Source: Verrucomicrobiota bacterium (GTDB taxonomy: Bacteria > Verrucomicrobiota > Verrucomicrobiia > Opitutales > Opitutaceae). From it: DNA of 64,000 nt. The position numbers were made by a program, and so were the translations under genes. The DNA lies in assembly GCA_023416735.1 (NCBI GenBank), contig JAEZGX010000025.1, positions 1 to 64,000 on the forward strand, read 5' to 3'. Shown piece after piece: positions 8,611 to 17,885 of this stretch (position 1 is its first letter; every line of letters begins with the position of its first letter). The notes under the pieces were generated by a model. It saw nothing but the letters and a program-made list of their open reading frames with translations, did not search any database and was not told the DNA's origin.

Positions 8611-11600
8611 ATGACCACCAAATACATACTGCGGATCTTCGCGGCGGGCTTGCTTGCCTTGCTGGCTTGGACCTCGACAGCGACAGCACAAATTGTCGCG
8701 TCGGGATTGACGGGCACCGTCACCGACGCGTCGGGGAATCCGCTCGGAGGAGCGACCGTGACTTTGCTGCACGTGCCGACGAACACGACGGTGACGAGCA
8801 CGGCGGGCACGAATGGCCGCTTTTCCTTCCGCGGGTTGCGGCCCGGCGGCCCCTACACGGTTTCGGCGTCGCGGGATGGTTATACCTTCGAGATGATCGA
8901 AGGTGTGCAGACGACTTTGGGCGAGGACGTCGAAGTGCGTTTGGCGGCTCAGCCGGATGTCGAAGTGTTGGAGCGCATGGTGGTGCAGGCGGAAATGGAT
9001 GCGCTGGATCCGAATTCGACAGGTGCGAACAGTGTGCTGAATGCGCAGCGGATCGAATTCCAGCCGACGACGAACCGGTCGTTTGCGGACATGATCAAGA
9101 CCAACCCCTTCGTGACGATCCGTTCGGGCGAGTCGCTGGTGGCGCTCGGTCAGAACAATCGTTTCAACAGCATCTCGGTCGACGGCGCGCGCATCAACGA
9201 CCAGTTCGGTTTGAACGCCTCGGGTTTGCAGTCGTTCAACAATCCTTTCCCGCTCGACGCCCTCGAGCAGTTCAGCGTTTCGCTCGCGCCCTACGATGTG
9301 CGTCGCAGCGGTTTCACCGGCGCTTCGGTCAACGCGGTTACGAAGAGCGGTTCGAATACGTTCAGCGGTTCGGCTTATTACTACTACACCGACCAGGATC
9401 TCGCCGGTAAGGACATCATCGGTTCGACGGCGGGCACGCGTCCGATCAGTGAAGAGAAAACCTTTGGCTTCACCCTCGGCGGTCCGATTCTCCGCGATCG
9501 TTTGTTCTTCTTCGCGGCTTACGAAAAGTTCGAGCGTTCCGCGGCCGCGACGAATCCGGGCTTCACGCCGGACTCGGCGGCGATGACGCAGATCAACACG
9601 CGTCTCGATCAGATCAAGAGTGCGGTGAGCAAGGTCGCCGACACCGATTTCGGCACGCATGGTGGACCGGCGGCGAATGTGACGGATGACGAGAAGCGTC
9701 TCATCAAGCTCGATTGGAATATCTCGAACGACCACCGCATGACGGTGCGTTATAGCGATACGGTCGGCACGCAGCCCAGCTTCGGTGCGTATAATTCGAC
9801 GAGCTTCTCGGGCGGCGCGCCGCTTTCGGGTGCTCCGAGCATCGGACGGGCAACGGCGTTGTCGTCGAACTTCTTCGACGTCGAGCGCACGGAAGAAGTG
9901 TGGGCGGGCCAGCTGTTCAGCAACTGGACGCCGGACTTCCGCACGGAAATCGCCTACTCGAACACGAGCTTCGTGCAGAATTCGAACCCGCGCTCGATCT
10001 TCCCGGAAGTGCGCATCTACAACCTCTCGGGCATCGACAACACGGGCCGCGCGATCACGAACGGTGTGCTGGCCTTCGGCACGGAGAATGCGCGCCAGGG
10101 CAACGATCTCGACGTGCAAACGGAGATCTACAGCGGCATCGCGGAATACACGTGGCGGAACTGGACGTTCAGCGGCGGCGTGGACATCGAGATGAGCGAT
10201 TACTACAACCTATTCCGGCAGTCGTCCTACGGTATCATCGGCTACTCGAATCTGGCAGCTTTCCTGGCGGACACGCCCTTCGCTTCGTTCCGCTCGGTGG
10301 TGCAGCAAGGCACTCCTCCGGCGGACATCAGCGAATTCAAGCAGACGGGCATCTTTGGCCAGGCGCGCCTCGATGTGAATTCGCGCCTCTCGCTGACCGC
10401 GGGTGTGCGCGTGGACATGATCGACAGCGGCATCGCTCCGGCGGAGAATGCCGCATTCCGCAATGCGTTTGGCGTGACGAATTCGGGCACGCCTGACGGC
10501 ACGAGCAACGTGGCGCCGCGGGTGAGCTTCAACTATGCGGTGGACGAAGAGCGCAACACGCAGATCCGCGGTGGCGTCGGCGTTTTCCTTGGCCGTGCTC
10601 CGTGGGTGTTCTTCTCGAACTCTTTCGGCGCGACCGGCGTGGGCCGCTTCACGCAGGCTAGCACGACGATCTCCAATCCGGCGGTGCCCTCGCTCGTCGA
10701 TTATCTCACCAACCAATTCGATCCGGCGGATCCGATCGGCACCGTTACGACGGCCGGCAGCACCTCGACGATCAATCTCGTCAAGCCGGGCATCAAGCTG
10801 CCGACCATCATGCGCACCAACTTCGCGGTCGATCGTCGGTTGCCGGCGCTCGATGCGACGCTGACGGCGGAGTTCGTTTACACGGAAAGCTATTCCTCGC
10901 TGTTCATCGACAACATGAACTTGAAGCCCACGACGAAGGGGGCGGACGGCCGCCAGCGTTTCGCGGGCGCCGCTTCGGGCAACAACGCGATCGTGCCGGC
11001 CTTCGGCAACGTGCTGAGGATGCGCAATGTCGATGAAGGCACGTCGGAGTATTTCTCGTTGAGCATCGATCGTCCCTTCAAGAACGGCTGGGCTTACAAC
11101 GCCGCTTATACGCACGGACGCGCGTTCGAGGCGCAGGCGCTCGGCAGCTCGACGGCCAGTTCGCAGTGGCAGTTCAACGCGGTCTTCAACCAAAACCAAG
11201 TTGAGGTCGCGCGTTCGGACTTCGAGATCCGCCATCGCTTGCAGGCGACGGTGGCGAAGGAGTTCAACTACTGGCGCAACCTCGCGACGACGGTTTCGCT
11301 CTACTACGAAGGCCGCACGGGCAGCCCGTATAGCTGGGTCTATACCTCCGACCTCAATACGGACGGCTTCCAGCGGAACGACCTCGTGGCGGTGCCGGTG
11401 GGCATCAACGATCCCCGGTTCGACTTCTCGGGTCTGACGCAGGCGCAGATCGATACCTATTTCGGCGCGCTCGAAGCGACGGGCTTGTCGAATTACGCGG
11501 GTGGCTATGCTCCGCGCAATTCGTTCTTCCAGCCCTGGCAGAACCGCCTCGATCTCCGCCTCGCGCAGGAGATTCCGATTGCGGGTCCGGCCAAGCTCGA

Positions 11601-11838
11601 GCTGACGCTCGACTTCGTGAACTTCGGGAGCTGGCTGTCGAAGGATCTGTTCAACGACGTCGAAACGCTGCCGGTCCCGGGCAACACGGGCTTGGTGCGT
11701 GAGTTCGGCAGTGCTCAATACACGACGGACGGCCGGATTCGTCCGACCAACCTGACCGCCACGTCGGGATCCCAGATTGCGATCAACAACGGCGTGAGCC
11801 GCTGGCGCATTCTGGTGGGCGCGCGGTTGAGCTTCTAA
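8611..11838 (+). CDS. Oar-like TonB-dependent receptor with carboxypeptidase-regulatory domain
   Basis: 1075 residues. From 8611 the product starts MTTKYILRIFAAGLLALLAW with a signal peptide ending near residue 27 (TATAQ). Residues about 33-105 form a carboxypeptidase regulatory-like Ig domain (GTVTDASGNPLGGATVTL, FSFRGLRPGGPYTV). A plug domain follows (VLNAQRIEFQPTTNRSFADM, NAVTKSGSNTFSG), then a long beta-barrel ending in Phe (ILVGARLSF), as is usual for outer-membrane insertion. Oar-like receptors import large or unknown ligands with TonB energy. No SusD-like partner is nearby. The gene is monocistronic, with a terminator at 11866. Ligand unknown. Confidence 0.93.
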   Translation: MTTKYILRIFAAGLLALLAWTSTATAQIVASGLTGTVTDASGNPLGGATVTLLHVPTNTTVTSTAGTNGRFSFRGLRPGGPYTVSASRDGYTFEMIEGVQTTLGEDVEVRLAAQPDVEVLERMVVQAEMDALDPNSTGANSVLNAQRIEFQPTTNRSFADMIKTNPFVTIRSGESLVALGQNNRFNSISVDGARINDQFGLNASGLQSFNNPFPLDALEQFSVSLAPYDVRRSGFTGASVNAVTKSGSNTFSGSAYYYYTDQDLAGKDIIGSTAGTRPISEEKTFGFTLGGPILRDRLFFFAAYEKFERSAAATNPGFTPDSAAMTQINTRLDQIKSAVSKVADTDFGTHGGPAANVTDDEKRLIKLDWNISNDHRMTVRYSDTVGTQPSFGAYNSTSFSGGAPLSGAPSIGRATALSSNFFDVERTEEVWAGQLFSNWTPDFRTEIAYSNTSFVQNSNPRSIFPEVRIYNLSGIDNTGRAITNGVLAFGTENARQGNDLDVQTEIYSGIAEYTWRNWTFSGGVDIEMSDYYNLFRQSSYGIIGYSNLAAFLADTPFASFRSVVQQGTPPADISEFKQTGIFGQARLDVNSRLSLTAGVRVDMIDSGIAPAENAAFRNAFGVTNSGTPDGTSNVAPRVSFNYAVDEERNTQIRGGVGVFLGRAPWVFFSNSFGATGVGRFTQASTTISNPAVPSLVDYLTNQFDPADPIGTVTTAGSTSTINLVKPGIKLPTIMRTNFAVDRRLPALDATLTAEFVYTESYSSLFIDNMNLKPTTKGADGRQRFAGAASGNNAIVPAFGNVLRMRNVDEGTSEYFSLSIDRPFKNGWAYNAAYTHGRAFEAQALGSSTASSQWQFNAVFNQNQVEVARSDFEIRHRLQATVAKEFNYWRNLATTVSLYYEGRTGSPYSWVYTSDLNTDGFQRNDLVAVPVGINDPRFDFSGLTQAQIDTYFGALEATGLSNYAGGYAPRNSFFQPWQNRLDLRLAQEIPIAGPAKLELTLDFVNFGSWLSKDLFNDVETLPVPGNTGLVREFGSAQYTTDGRIRPTNLTATSGSQIAINNGVSRWRILVGARLSF

Positions 11839-11865
11839 GCTCGGACGACAAGTCTCACGTTTCTC

Positions 11866-11898
11866 GAAGGCGGCCTAAAAAGGGCCGCCTTCTTTTTT
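11866..11898 (+). terminator. Intrinsic terminator
   Basis: 10-bp stem GAAGGCGGCC / GGCCGCCTTC, 7-nt loop, then TTTTTT, 28 bp after the receptor stop. There is no T-run on the minus side, so it serves the plus strand. Confidence 0.88.
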
Positions 11899-11958
11899 GG
11901 GGCATGGAGTGATTTCGCGCGCGAACGCGCCGCGCCTCCGGCGGCGAGAGCCGAGGGT

Positions 11959-12432
11959 TTAACGCGGGGCGATGAGTGCGCGGATATCTTGAAAAGCCAT
12001 GCCGCGGACCGTGAGCGAAGGAATCGCGAGCTCGATGTTTTGAGGAGAGCTCAGCCAGTCGGCGGTGGCGGTGAACTGCGAGGTGTCGCCGACGGTTTCG
12101 CCGGTGGCTTGGTTGGCGACGGCGGTGAGCGTGAGAGGGGTCGGCTGGCCGTTGCGCTGCACGATGGCCTCGATGGAACGATCGGGGAGCCGGATGAAAT
12201 TTTCGGCGTGGCCGTCGAGCACGTAGAGCGAGAGCGATTGGGCGGCGGGATCGTGGACGAACTCGATCGAGTATTGGTGATCGCCGAGTTCGACGAGGGT
12301 GCCGTTGTGCGGACCCTGGTGCACGTGGTGGTCGCGGCTTTGGTCGAGCTGGTGCGGATGATCGTGGTTGTTTTTTGAACAGCCGGCGAACGCGATGAGG
12401 GAGACGGAGAGGAGAGCGGCGAGAGGTTTCAT
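11959..12432 (-). CDS. His-rich lipoprotein, possible metal-binding
   Basis: 157 residues. A lipoprotein signal with lipobox AFAGC (Cys17) is followed by a His/Asp-rich segment at about residues 22-43 (NHDHPHQ, DHHVHQGPHNGT). The remaining part is beta-rich and ends ALIAPR. The motif GPHNGTLVELGDHQYSIE resembles the N-terminal accessory region found in some CzcB/CusB-type adaptors and in lipoproteins near metal pumps. It lies 74 bp downstream of the CorC-like gene and is the last gene of the minus-strand metal block. A periplasmic metal-buffer role is inferred. Confidence 0.75.
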   Translation of the reverse strand: MKPLAALLSVSLIAFAGCSKNNHDHPHQLDQSRDHHVHQGPHNGTLVELGDHQYSIEFVHDPAAQSLSLYVLDGHAENFIRLPDRSIEAIVQRNGQPTPLTLTAVANQATGETVGDTSQFTATADWLSSPQNIELAIPSLTVRGMAFQDIRALIAPR

Positions 12433-12506
12433 GGGCTTGATGGGAGGTTTGCGCGGTGGGAGCGCAGCGACTCCAGGAGTGGAGACGGTGGATGAAAGGA
12501 AACGCG

Positions 12507-13823
12507 TCAGGAGGCGTTTTCCAAGCGGTCGATGCGGACGCGGCGGATGCGGTCGGTGGTCACATCGAGTGCGGTGATACGGTAGTCGCCGATCAGGGCG
12601 TTTTCGTCACGTCGCGGAATGCGGGCGAGTGCTTTGGTGAACCACTGGGCAACGGTTTCGCGCGGCTGCCATTCGAGCGGCCAGCCGGTTTCGGCCTGGA
12701 GTTCGCGAAGCGTGAGCGAACCGCTGACGACGATGCTACGTTCGGAGCGGTCGAAGACCGGACCGCTGCCGATGTCGAATTCGTCACGGACATCGCCGAC
12801 GATTTCCTCGATGACGTCTTCGAACGTGACGATGCCGGCGAGTTTTTTCTCGGGATCGATGACGATGGCGAGGTGGCTGCGCGCGAGGCGGAAACGCTCG
12901 AGCATGACGGGCAGCGGCGTCTTCAGGTCGAAGGTGAGCACGTCGCGGAGCAGCGGCTCGAACGGGGCGTCAGGGCCGAGGGCTTGGATTTGCCAGAGCC
13001 ATTCGCGGACGAGGAGGATGCCCTCGACATTGTCGAGCGAGCCGCGGCAGACGGGGTAGCGGCTGTAGCCGGAGGTTTGGGCGATGCGGAGATTTTCGGC
13101 GAGCGGTGTTTCGAGCCAGAGGGCGGTGACCTGCTCGCGCGGCAGCATGATTTGTTGCGCGAAGGTTTCGCGAACCCGCAGGGACTGCAGCATGAGCTTG
13201 TTGACGAGCGCATCGCCCGGATGCGTGTGGCGCGCGTGGCTGAAAACGTATTCAAGCTCCGCGGCGCTGAACTCGTGGTCGCCCTCTTTCGCGGGCCCGA
13301 GGCCGGCCCATTTGAGGAACTTGTTGGCGGTGCCGTTGAGGACGTAGATCGCGGGGAAGAAAAGGTAGTAGAACCCCATCAGCGGCGCGGCGACCCAGAG
13401 CGACACGTCCTTGGCGCGTTGGATGGCGAGGGATTTCGGAGCGAGTTCGCCGAAAATGATGTGGAGAAAGGTGATGACCGTGAAAGCGAACGCGAAAGCG
13501 ATGGAATGGATCGCGGTCGGATCGGTGATGCCCCAGTCGGCGAGAAGCGGTTCGAGACGCTTGGCGAGGAAAGGTTCGCCGACCCAGCCGAGCCCGAGAC
13601 TGGCGAGCGTGATGCCGAGCTGCGTGGCGGACAGGGCGGCGTCGAGGTGCTTGGTGGCGCGGAGGGCGAATTTTACGCGCGTGCCGCCGGTTTTTTCGAG
13701 CGGGCGGAGCTGGCTGGCGCGGACTTTGACGAGCGCGAACTCGGCGGCGACGAAGAAGCCGTTGGCGGCGACGAGCAGGAGGATGACGAGGACTTCGACG
13801 GTGATCCCAAGGAAGGTCGACAT
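12507..13823 (-). CDS. CorC/HlyC-family CNNM transmembrane protein
   Basis: 438 residues with the family order: DUF21/CNNM membrane domain (about 1-195, with FFVAAEFALVKVR and SLGLGWVGEP), a CBS pair (about 210-335, including GYSRYPVCRGSLDNVEG and VTFEDVIEEIVGD) and a C-terminal CorC_HlyC domain (about 350-430). Such proteins are linked to magnesium or cobalt efflux and membrane ion homeostasis; the haemolysin label is historical. Its place between the RND pump genes and a His-rich lipoprotein supports a metal role. It starts 67 bp after the Cys-tailed protein gene. Confidence 0.9.
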   Translation of the reverse strand: MSTFLGITVEVLVILLLVAANGFFVAAEFALVKVRASQLRPLEKTGGTRVKFALRATKHLDAALSATQLGITLASLGLGWVGEPFLAKRLEPLLADWGITDPTAIHSIAFAFAFTVITFLHIIFGELAPKSLAIQRAKDVSLWVAAPLMGFYYLFFPAIYVLNGTANKFLKWAGLGPAKEGDHEFSAAELEYVFSHARHTHPGDALVNKLMLQSLRVRETFAQQIMLPREQVTALWLETPLAENLRIAQTSGYSRYPVCRGSLDNVEGILLVREWLWQIQALGPDAPFEPLLRDVLTFDLKTPLPVMLERFRLARSHLAIVIDPEKKLAGIVTFEDVIEEIVGDVRDEFDIGSGPVFDRSERSIVVSGSLTLRELQAETGWPLEWQPRETVAQWFTKALARIPRRDENALIGDYRITALDVTTDRIRRVRIDRLENAS

Positions 13824-13890
13824 TGAGGCTGGCGAACGTGGGGGACTTTGCGGCGATTAGCGAATGTTTAGTCCGCGCGGGCTTTATCCG

Positions 13891-14322
13891 CTAGTGACCT
13901 ACGCACGTGCAGGCGTATTCAGATTTGTCGCACTCGGCGCAGACGGTGAGATTCAGATCGATGCGGAAGTTGACAGGCTTGGCGTCGGGAGCCGGGCGAA
14001 TTTGAAGGACGACGCGGTAGGGCTCGGCGCTTTCGGGGAGCGGATCCTGGGAGATGAAACCCGCGGGAGTTTTCTCGAGAGCGATGGGGAGGCGTTTGCC
14101 TGGGGGCTCCGCGGTGAGAGCGACCGTTTGGGTCGTGGGCGCGACGGGCGTTTGGCCGGAGTAAAAGTTGATCTCGGCTTTGCGTTCCGGCGTGACGAAG
14201 AACTCGGCCTGGAGCGGTGCGACGTGGAGGAGGCGTCCGCCTTTGGGGCCGGCGAGAATTCGATCTGCGGCCAGAGCGGTGAGCGTGGAGAGAAGAAGGG
14301 CGAGCAGGAAGTAAGGTTTCAT
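13891..14322 (-). CDS. Small exported protein with Cys-rich tail, in RND locus
   Basis: 143 residues with a signal peptide (about 1-18, ending LTALAAD). The central part is beta-rich (GGRLLHVAPLQAEFFVTPER, INFYSGQTPV). The C-terminus carries four Cys in the order CAEC...CTC (about 127-141), ending GH. GPKGGRLLHVAPLQAEFFV resembles the N-terminal region seen ahead of adaptor domains in some CzcB-type proteins, so it may be a detached adaptor piece or a metal-binding accessory. It follows the RND pump gene by 9 bp on the same strand, so co-translation is likely. No named family is recognised. Confidence 0.72.
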   Translation of the reverse strand: MKPYFLLALLLSTLTALAADRILAGPKGGRLLHVAPLQAEFFVTPERKAEINFYSGQTPVAPTTQTVALTAEPPGKRLPIALEKTPAGFISQDPLPESAEPYRVVLQIRPAPDAKPVNFRIDLNLTVCAECDKSEYACTCVGH

Positions 14323-14331
14323 AAACGGAGT

Positions 14332-17300
14332 TTAGTTGGTGCGACGGAGGCGGCGGGTTTCGAGCCAGTCGTAGAGAATAGGTAGGAGGACCAGCGTCAG
14401 GAACGTGGAGGTGATCACGCCGCCGATGACGACGGTGGCGAGCGGGCGTTGAACCTCGGCGCCGGGGCTCGTGGACAAGGCCATGGGAACGAAGCCGAGC
14501 GAGGCAACGAGCGCGGTGAGGAGCTTGGGACGCAGACGCGTGAGCGTGCCTTCGAGGCAGGCCTCGCGCACGCCGAGGCCGCGCGCGCGGAGCTGATTGA
14601 CGAAGGCGATCAGCATGAGGCCGTTGAGGACCGCGATGCCGGAGAGGGCGATAAAGCCGATGCCCGCGGAGATGGTGAACGGCATGTCGCGTAGCCACAA
14701 AGCGAATACGCCTCCGCTCGTCGCGAGAGGCACGCAGAGGAAGACGAGCGCGGTTTGACGAACGCTGCCGAGGCTCGCGTAGATGAAGACGAGAATGAGG
14801 GCGAGGGCGGCGGGCACGACAAGGGCGAGACGGGTGCGAGCGGCCTGCAGGTGTTCGAACTGACCGCCGAACTCGAAGTAGTAGCCGTCGGGGAGGGCGA
14901 GCTGTTGCGCAAGACGCGCTTGCGCTTCGTGCACGAAGCTCGCGGTGTCGCGTCCACGGACGTTGATGAGAATGGCAACGCGCCGCTGGCCGTGTTCGCG
15001 CGTGATGGTGCCGACGCGGTCGACAACCTGGATATCGGCGATACGGGAGAGCGGCACCTGGGCGTGCGCGGTGGTGACGGGCAGATCGTGCAGCGCGGCG
15101 AGATCGAGCCGCTGCGTTTCGGGGAGACGAACGACGATGTCGGTGCGGCGGTTGCCCTCGACGATTGCTCCGGCGCTTTCGCCGGCGAGGGCGGTGGAGA
15201 CGAGGCGGTTGATTTCGTCCGGGTGGAGATTGAGGCGCTGAAGCGCGTCGCGCTTAGGCGTGATTTCGAGCGTGGGCAGGCGGCCAAGCGCTTCGAACTC
15301 GACGTCGCCTCCGCCGGAAATCGAGCGGAGGATCTCGCGTGCTTCGGCGGCGAGGCGTTCGAGCTCGGTGAAATCTTCGCCGTGGATTTTAAGGGAAAGA
15401 TCGGCACGGGCGCCGGCCATGATTTCGTTGAAGCGAAGCTGGATGGGTTGGGTGAAAAGATAGGTTTGACCGGGGATGGTGGCGGTGAGCTCGCGACGCA
15501 TGAGCTCGATGAGCTCGGCTTTGGTGGCGGTGCGGCCGTCGATTTTTCGCCACTGATTGCGCGGGTGGAAGAAGATGTAGGTGTCGGCGACGTTGGGACC
15601 CATCGGGTCGGTCGCGATCTCGGCGGTGCCGATACGGGAGAACGTGTGGCTGATTTCGGGGAAGCGCTCGAGGAGGAGTTTTTCAGAGCCGCGCTGGAGC
15701 TCGATGGAGTCGGTGAGCGCGACGCTGTTGCCGCGGATCATCTGAATAGAAAGAGAACCCTCGTCGAGTTGCGGGATGAATTCGGCGCCGAGGCGACCGA
15801 AGAGCCAGACGGAAACGGCGAACACGACGGCGGCGCTCGTGATGACCAGCCAGCGAAGTTTGAACGCCCACGTGAGGAGGGGCGTGTAGGTCGCTTTGGC
15901 GGCGCGCGTGAGGATGTTTTCGTGATTGGAAGGCCGCGCGGTTGCCGCGGGCGAGACTCCTCGGTTGACCAGCCAGGTAGCGAGGGCGGGCATCAGCGTG
16001 AGCGCGAGCAGGAGCGAGCCGGTGAGCGCGAGGATCACGGCGATCGCCATCGGGCGGAACATTTTTCCCTCGATGCCTCCGAGGGCGAGGATCGGGACGT
16101 AAACGAGCGTGATGATGAGGACGCCGAAGAACATCGGGCGGACGACCTCGTGCGACGCGTCGCGGATGACGTGAAAACGTTCCTCGCTGGTGAGCGAACG
16201 CTGGAGCGTGGTTTGTCGCGTGGTGAGATGGCGAAGGATGTTTTCGACCATGACGATCGCGCCATCGACGATCAACCCGAAGTCGAGCGCGCCGAGACTC
16301 ATCAAGTTCGCCGAGAGCTTCGACTGCGCCATGCCGGTGAGCATGAACAAAAACGAAAGCGGGATCGCGAAGGTGACGAGGAGGGCAGCGCGCCAGTTGC
16401 CGAGGAACGCGAGCAGGACGGCGGCGACGAGAATCGCTCCCTCGACGAGATTTTTTTCGACCGTGCGAATGGTGGCGTTGACGAGATCGGAGCGGTCGTA
16501 AACGACACGGATTTCGACGCCCTGGGGGAGCTTCGGTTGAATTTCGGCGAGGCGATCGGCGGCGGCTTGGGCGACGCGGCGGCCGTTTTCGCCGGCGCGC
16601 ATGATGGCGGCGCCGGTGACCGTTTCGTCGCCGTCCTCGGTGGCGGCGCCGGTGCGGACGGCAGATCCGATGGAGATGGTAGCGAGATCGCCGACAGTGA
16701 GCGGTGCGGCGGCACCGGCGAACTTGACCGGCAGCGACGCGATTTCGGCGGGAGTTTTGACGCGGGTATCGGCTCGGATGACGACGGCCTCTCCACCAAT
16801 TTCGAGAATGCCGCCGCCGGCGTTTTCGGTGCTGGCGCGAATTACGGCGACGAGATCGTCGAAAGAGACGCCGGCGGCAGCGAGGCGGGCGGGATCGGGC
16901 TCGACGACGAACTGACGCTCGTAACCCCCGATCGCGTTGACCTCGGCCAGGCCGGGAGTGGCGCGGAGGAGGGGTTTGACGGCGTAGTCGTGAATGCGAC
17001 GGAGCTCGCGAAGCTGCGCGGTGCGATCGGCGGGTTTGTCGGGAGCGTCGTCGCGGTAGCGCAACGTGTAGTAGAGGATTTCGCCGAGACCCGTGCTGAT
17101 CGGAGCGAGAGAAGGAGAGACGTGAGCGGGGAGTTGATCGCGGGCTTCGGTGAGTCGTTCGGTGACGAGCTGGCGGAGAAGATAAATGTCCGCGTCGTCC
17201 TCAAAAGTCATCGTGACCTGGGAAAGGCCGAACTTCGAGAGGGAGCGAAGCTCGGTCATGCCCGGCAATCCGGCCATGGCGGATTCGATGGGCCAGGTGA

Positions 17301-17493
17301 CGGTGGATTCGATTTCTTCGGGCGCGAGAGCGGCGACGGCGGTGTTGATCTGAACCTGCGGACTGGTGATGTCGGGAACGGCATCGACGGGGATGCGCGT
17401 GGCGGACCAGAGTCCGACGGCGGCGAGGACGAGCGCGCCGAAGACGACGAACGCGCGTCGGCGGAGCGAAAATTCGACGATTCGCTCGAGCAT
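14332..17493 (-). CDS. CzcA/CnrA-type heavy-metal RND efflux pump
   Basis: 1053 residues, full length for the HME-RND family. The ATG at 17493 overlaps the preceding stop (TGATG); a TTG one codon upstream is less likely. The transmembrane helix-4 signature reads DFGLIVDGAIVMVEN. The DFG...DGA...EN form is typical of pumps for divalent cations (CzcA/CnrA), whereas Cu/Ag pumps (CusA) have an Ala-Ile-Gly...DAA form. Two large periplasmic loops and twelve predicted helices are visible. It is an inner-membrane proton antiporter working with outer-membrane and adaptor subunits. The substrate is inferred as Zn, Co, Cd or Ni. Confidence 0.93.
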   Translation of the reverse strand: MLERIVEFSLRRRAFVVFGALVLAAVGLWSATRIPVDAVPDITSPQVQINTAVAALAPEEIESTVTWPIESAMAGLPGMTELRSLSKFGLSQVTMTFEDDADIYLLRQLVTERLTEARDQLPAHVSPSLAPISTGLGEILYYTLRYRDDAPDKPADRTAQLRELRRIHDYAVKPLLRATPGLAEVNAIGGYERQFVVEPDPARLAAAGVSFDDLVAVIRASTENAGGGILEIGGEAVVIRADTRVKTPAEIASLPVKFAGAAAPLTVGDLATISIGSAVRTGAATEDGDETVTGAAIMRAGENGRRVAQAAADRLAEIQPKLPQGVEIRVVYDRSDLVNATIRTVEKNLVEGAILVAAVLLAFLGNWRAALLVTFAIPLSFLFMLTGMAQSKLSANLMSLGALDFGLIVDGAIVMVENILRHLTTRQTTLQRSLTSEERFHVIRDASHEVVRPMFFGVLIITLVYVPILALGGIEGKMFRPMAIAVILALTGSLLLALTLMPALATWLVNRGVSPAATARPSNHENILTRAAKATYTPLLTWAFKLRWLVITSAAVVFAVSVWLFGRLGAEFIPQLDEGSLSIQMIRGNSVALTDSIELQRGSEKLLLERFPEISHTFSRIGTAEIATDPMGPNVADTYIFFHPRNQWRKIDGRTATKAELIELMRRELTATIPGQTYLFTQPIQLRFNEIMAGARADLSLKIHGEDFTELERLAAEAREILRSISGGGDVEFEALGRLPTLEITPKRDALQRLNLHPDEINRLVSTALAGESAGAIVEGNRRTDIVVRLPETQRLDLAALHDLPVTTAHAQVPLSRIADIQVVDRVGTITREHGQRRVAILINVRGRDTASFVHEAQARLAQQLALPDGYYFEFGGQFEHLQAARTRLALVVPAALALILVFIYASLGSVRQTALVFLCVPLATSGGVFALWLRDMPFTISAGIGFIALSGIAVLNGLMLIAFVNQLRARGLGVREACLEGTLTRLRPKLLTALVASLGFVPMALSTSPGAEVQRPLATVVIGGVITSTFLTLVLLPILYDWLETRRLRRTN

Positions 17494-17885
17494 CAATGGC
17501 CGTCGGCGCAGCCGACGCCTCCGTTCACGGCTTGGAGTTCGGCGAGCCAGAGTGTCCGAACTCCGGATACAACAATGCGGTCGCCCTCGTAGAGGTGATC
17601 CGCGGGAGTGCGGAGGAACCAGCCGTCGTTTTCGACGAAGACGAAGTCGCCGCGAACGGTGCGGAGCAACGCGGAGGCGGGAAGCTCGCCCGTGAAATCG
17701 GCGACCTCGATGCCGGCGAATTGGGCGGCGGCATCGGTGAGTTGGAGGCCCCGCCCTTCTTTGTAAGCGCAGGCGGTGTGGGCATGGTGGGATTCGGCGT
17801 GTTCGTCGGTCGCGTGGGTTTCGGAACAGCCGGCGAAGAAGAAGACCGCGAAGGTGGAGACGGTGAGAGCGAGGAAGGTTTTCAT
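17493..17885 (-). CDS. Minimal adaptor-like lipoprotein of the RND system
   Basis: 130 residues. Lipobox FFFAGC (Cys19) is followed by a His-rich stretch (HATDEHAESHHAHTAC). Residues about 55-120 resemble only the C-terminal membrane-proximal part of CzcB/CusB adaptors (GIEVADF, ALLRTVRGDFVFVENDGWFL, GDRIVVSGVRTLWLAELQ). The barrel-sandwich and alpha-hairpin domains of a normal adaptor of about 400 residues are absent. Its ATG overlaps the TolC-like stop (ATGA) and its stop overlaps the pump start (TGATG), so the three genes are translationally coupled. It sits exactly where a CzcB gene is expected. Confidence 0.78.
   Translation of the reverse strand: MKTFLALTVSTFAVFFFAGCSETHATDEHAESHHAHTACAYKEGRGLQLTDAAAQFAGIEVADFTGELPASALLRTVRGDFVFVENDGWFLRTPADHLYEGDRIVVSGVRTLWLAELQAVNGGVGCADGH

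Noticed and set aside
13824..13890. Promoter search between the Cys-tailed protein and the CorC-like gene
   Set aside because: No convincing -35/-10 pair; the gap alone does not prove a separate transcript.
14332..17493. Label CusA for the RND pump
   Set aside because: The helix-4 signature has the divalent-cation (CzcA/CnrA) form rather than the Cu/Ag form, so the symbol was withheld.
14755..17592. A 945-codon plus-strand frame opposite the RND pump
   Set aside because: Antisense of a highly codon-biased gene. Composition is dominated by Gly, Glu, Asp and Arg, with no hydrophobic pattern or motif.
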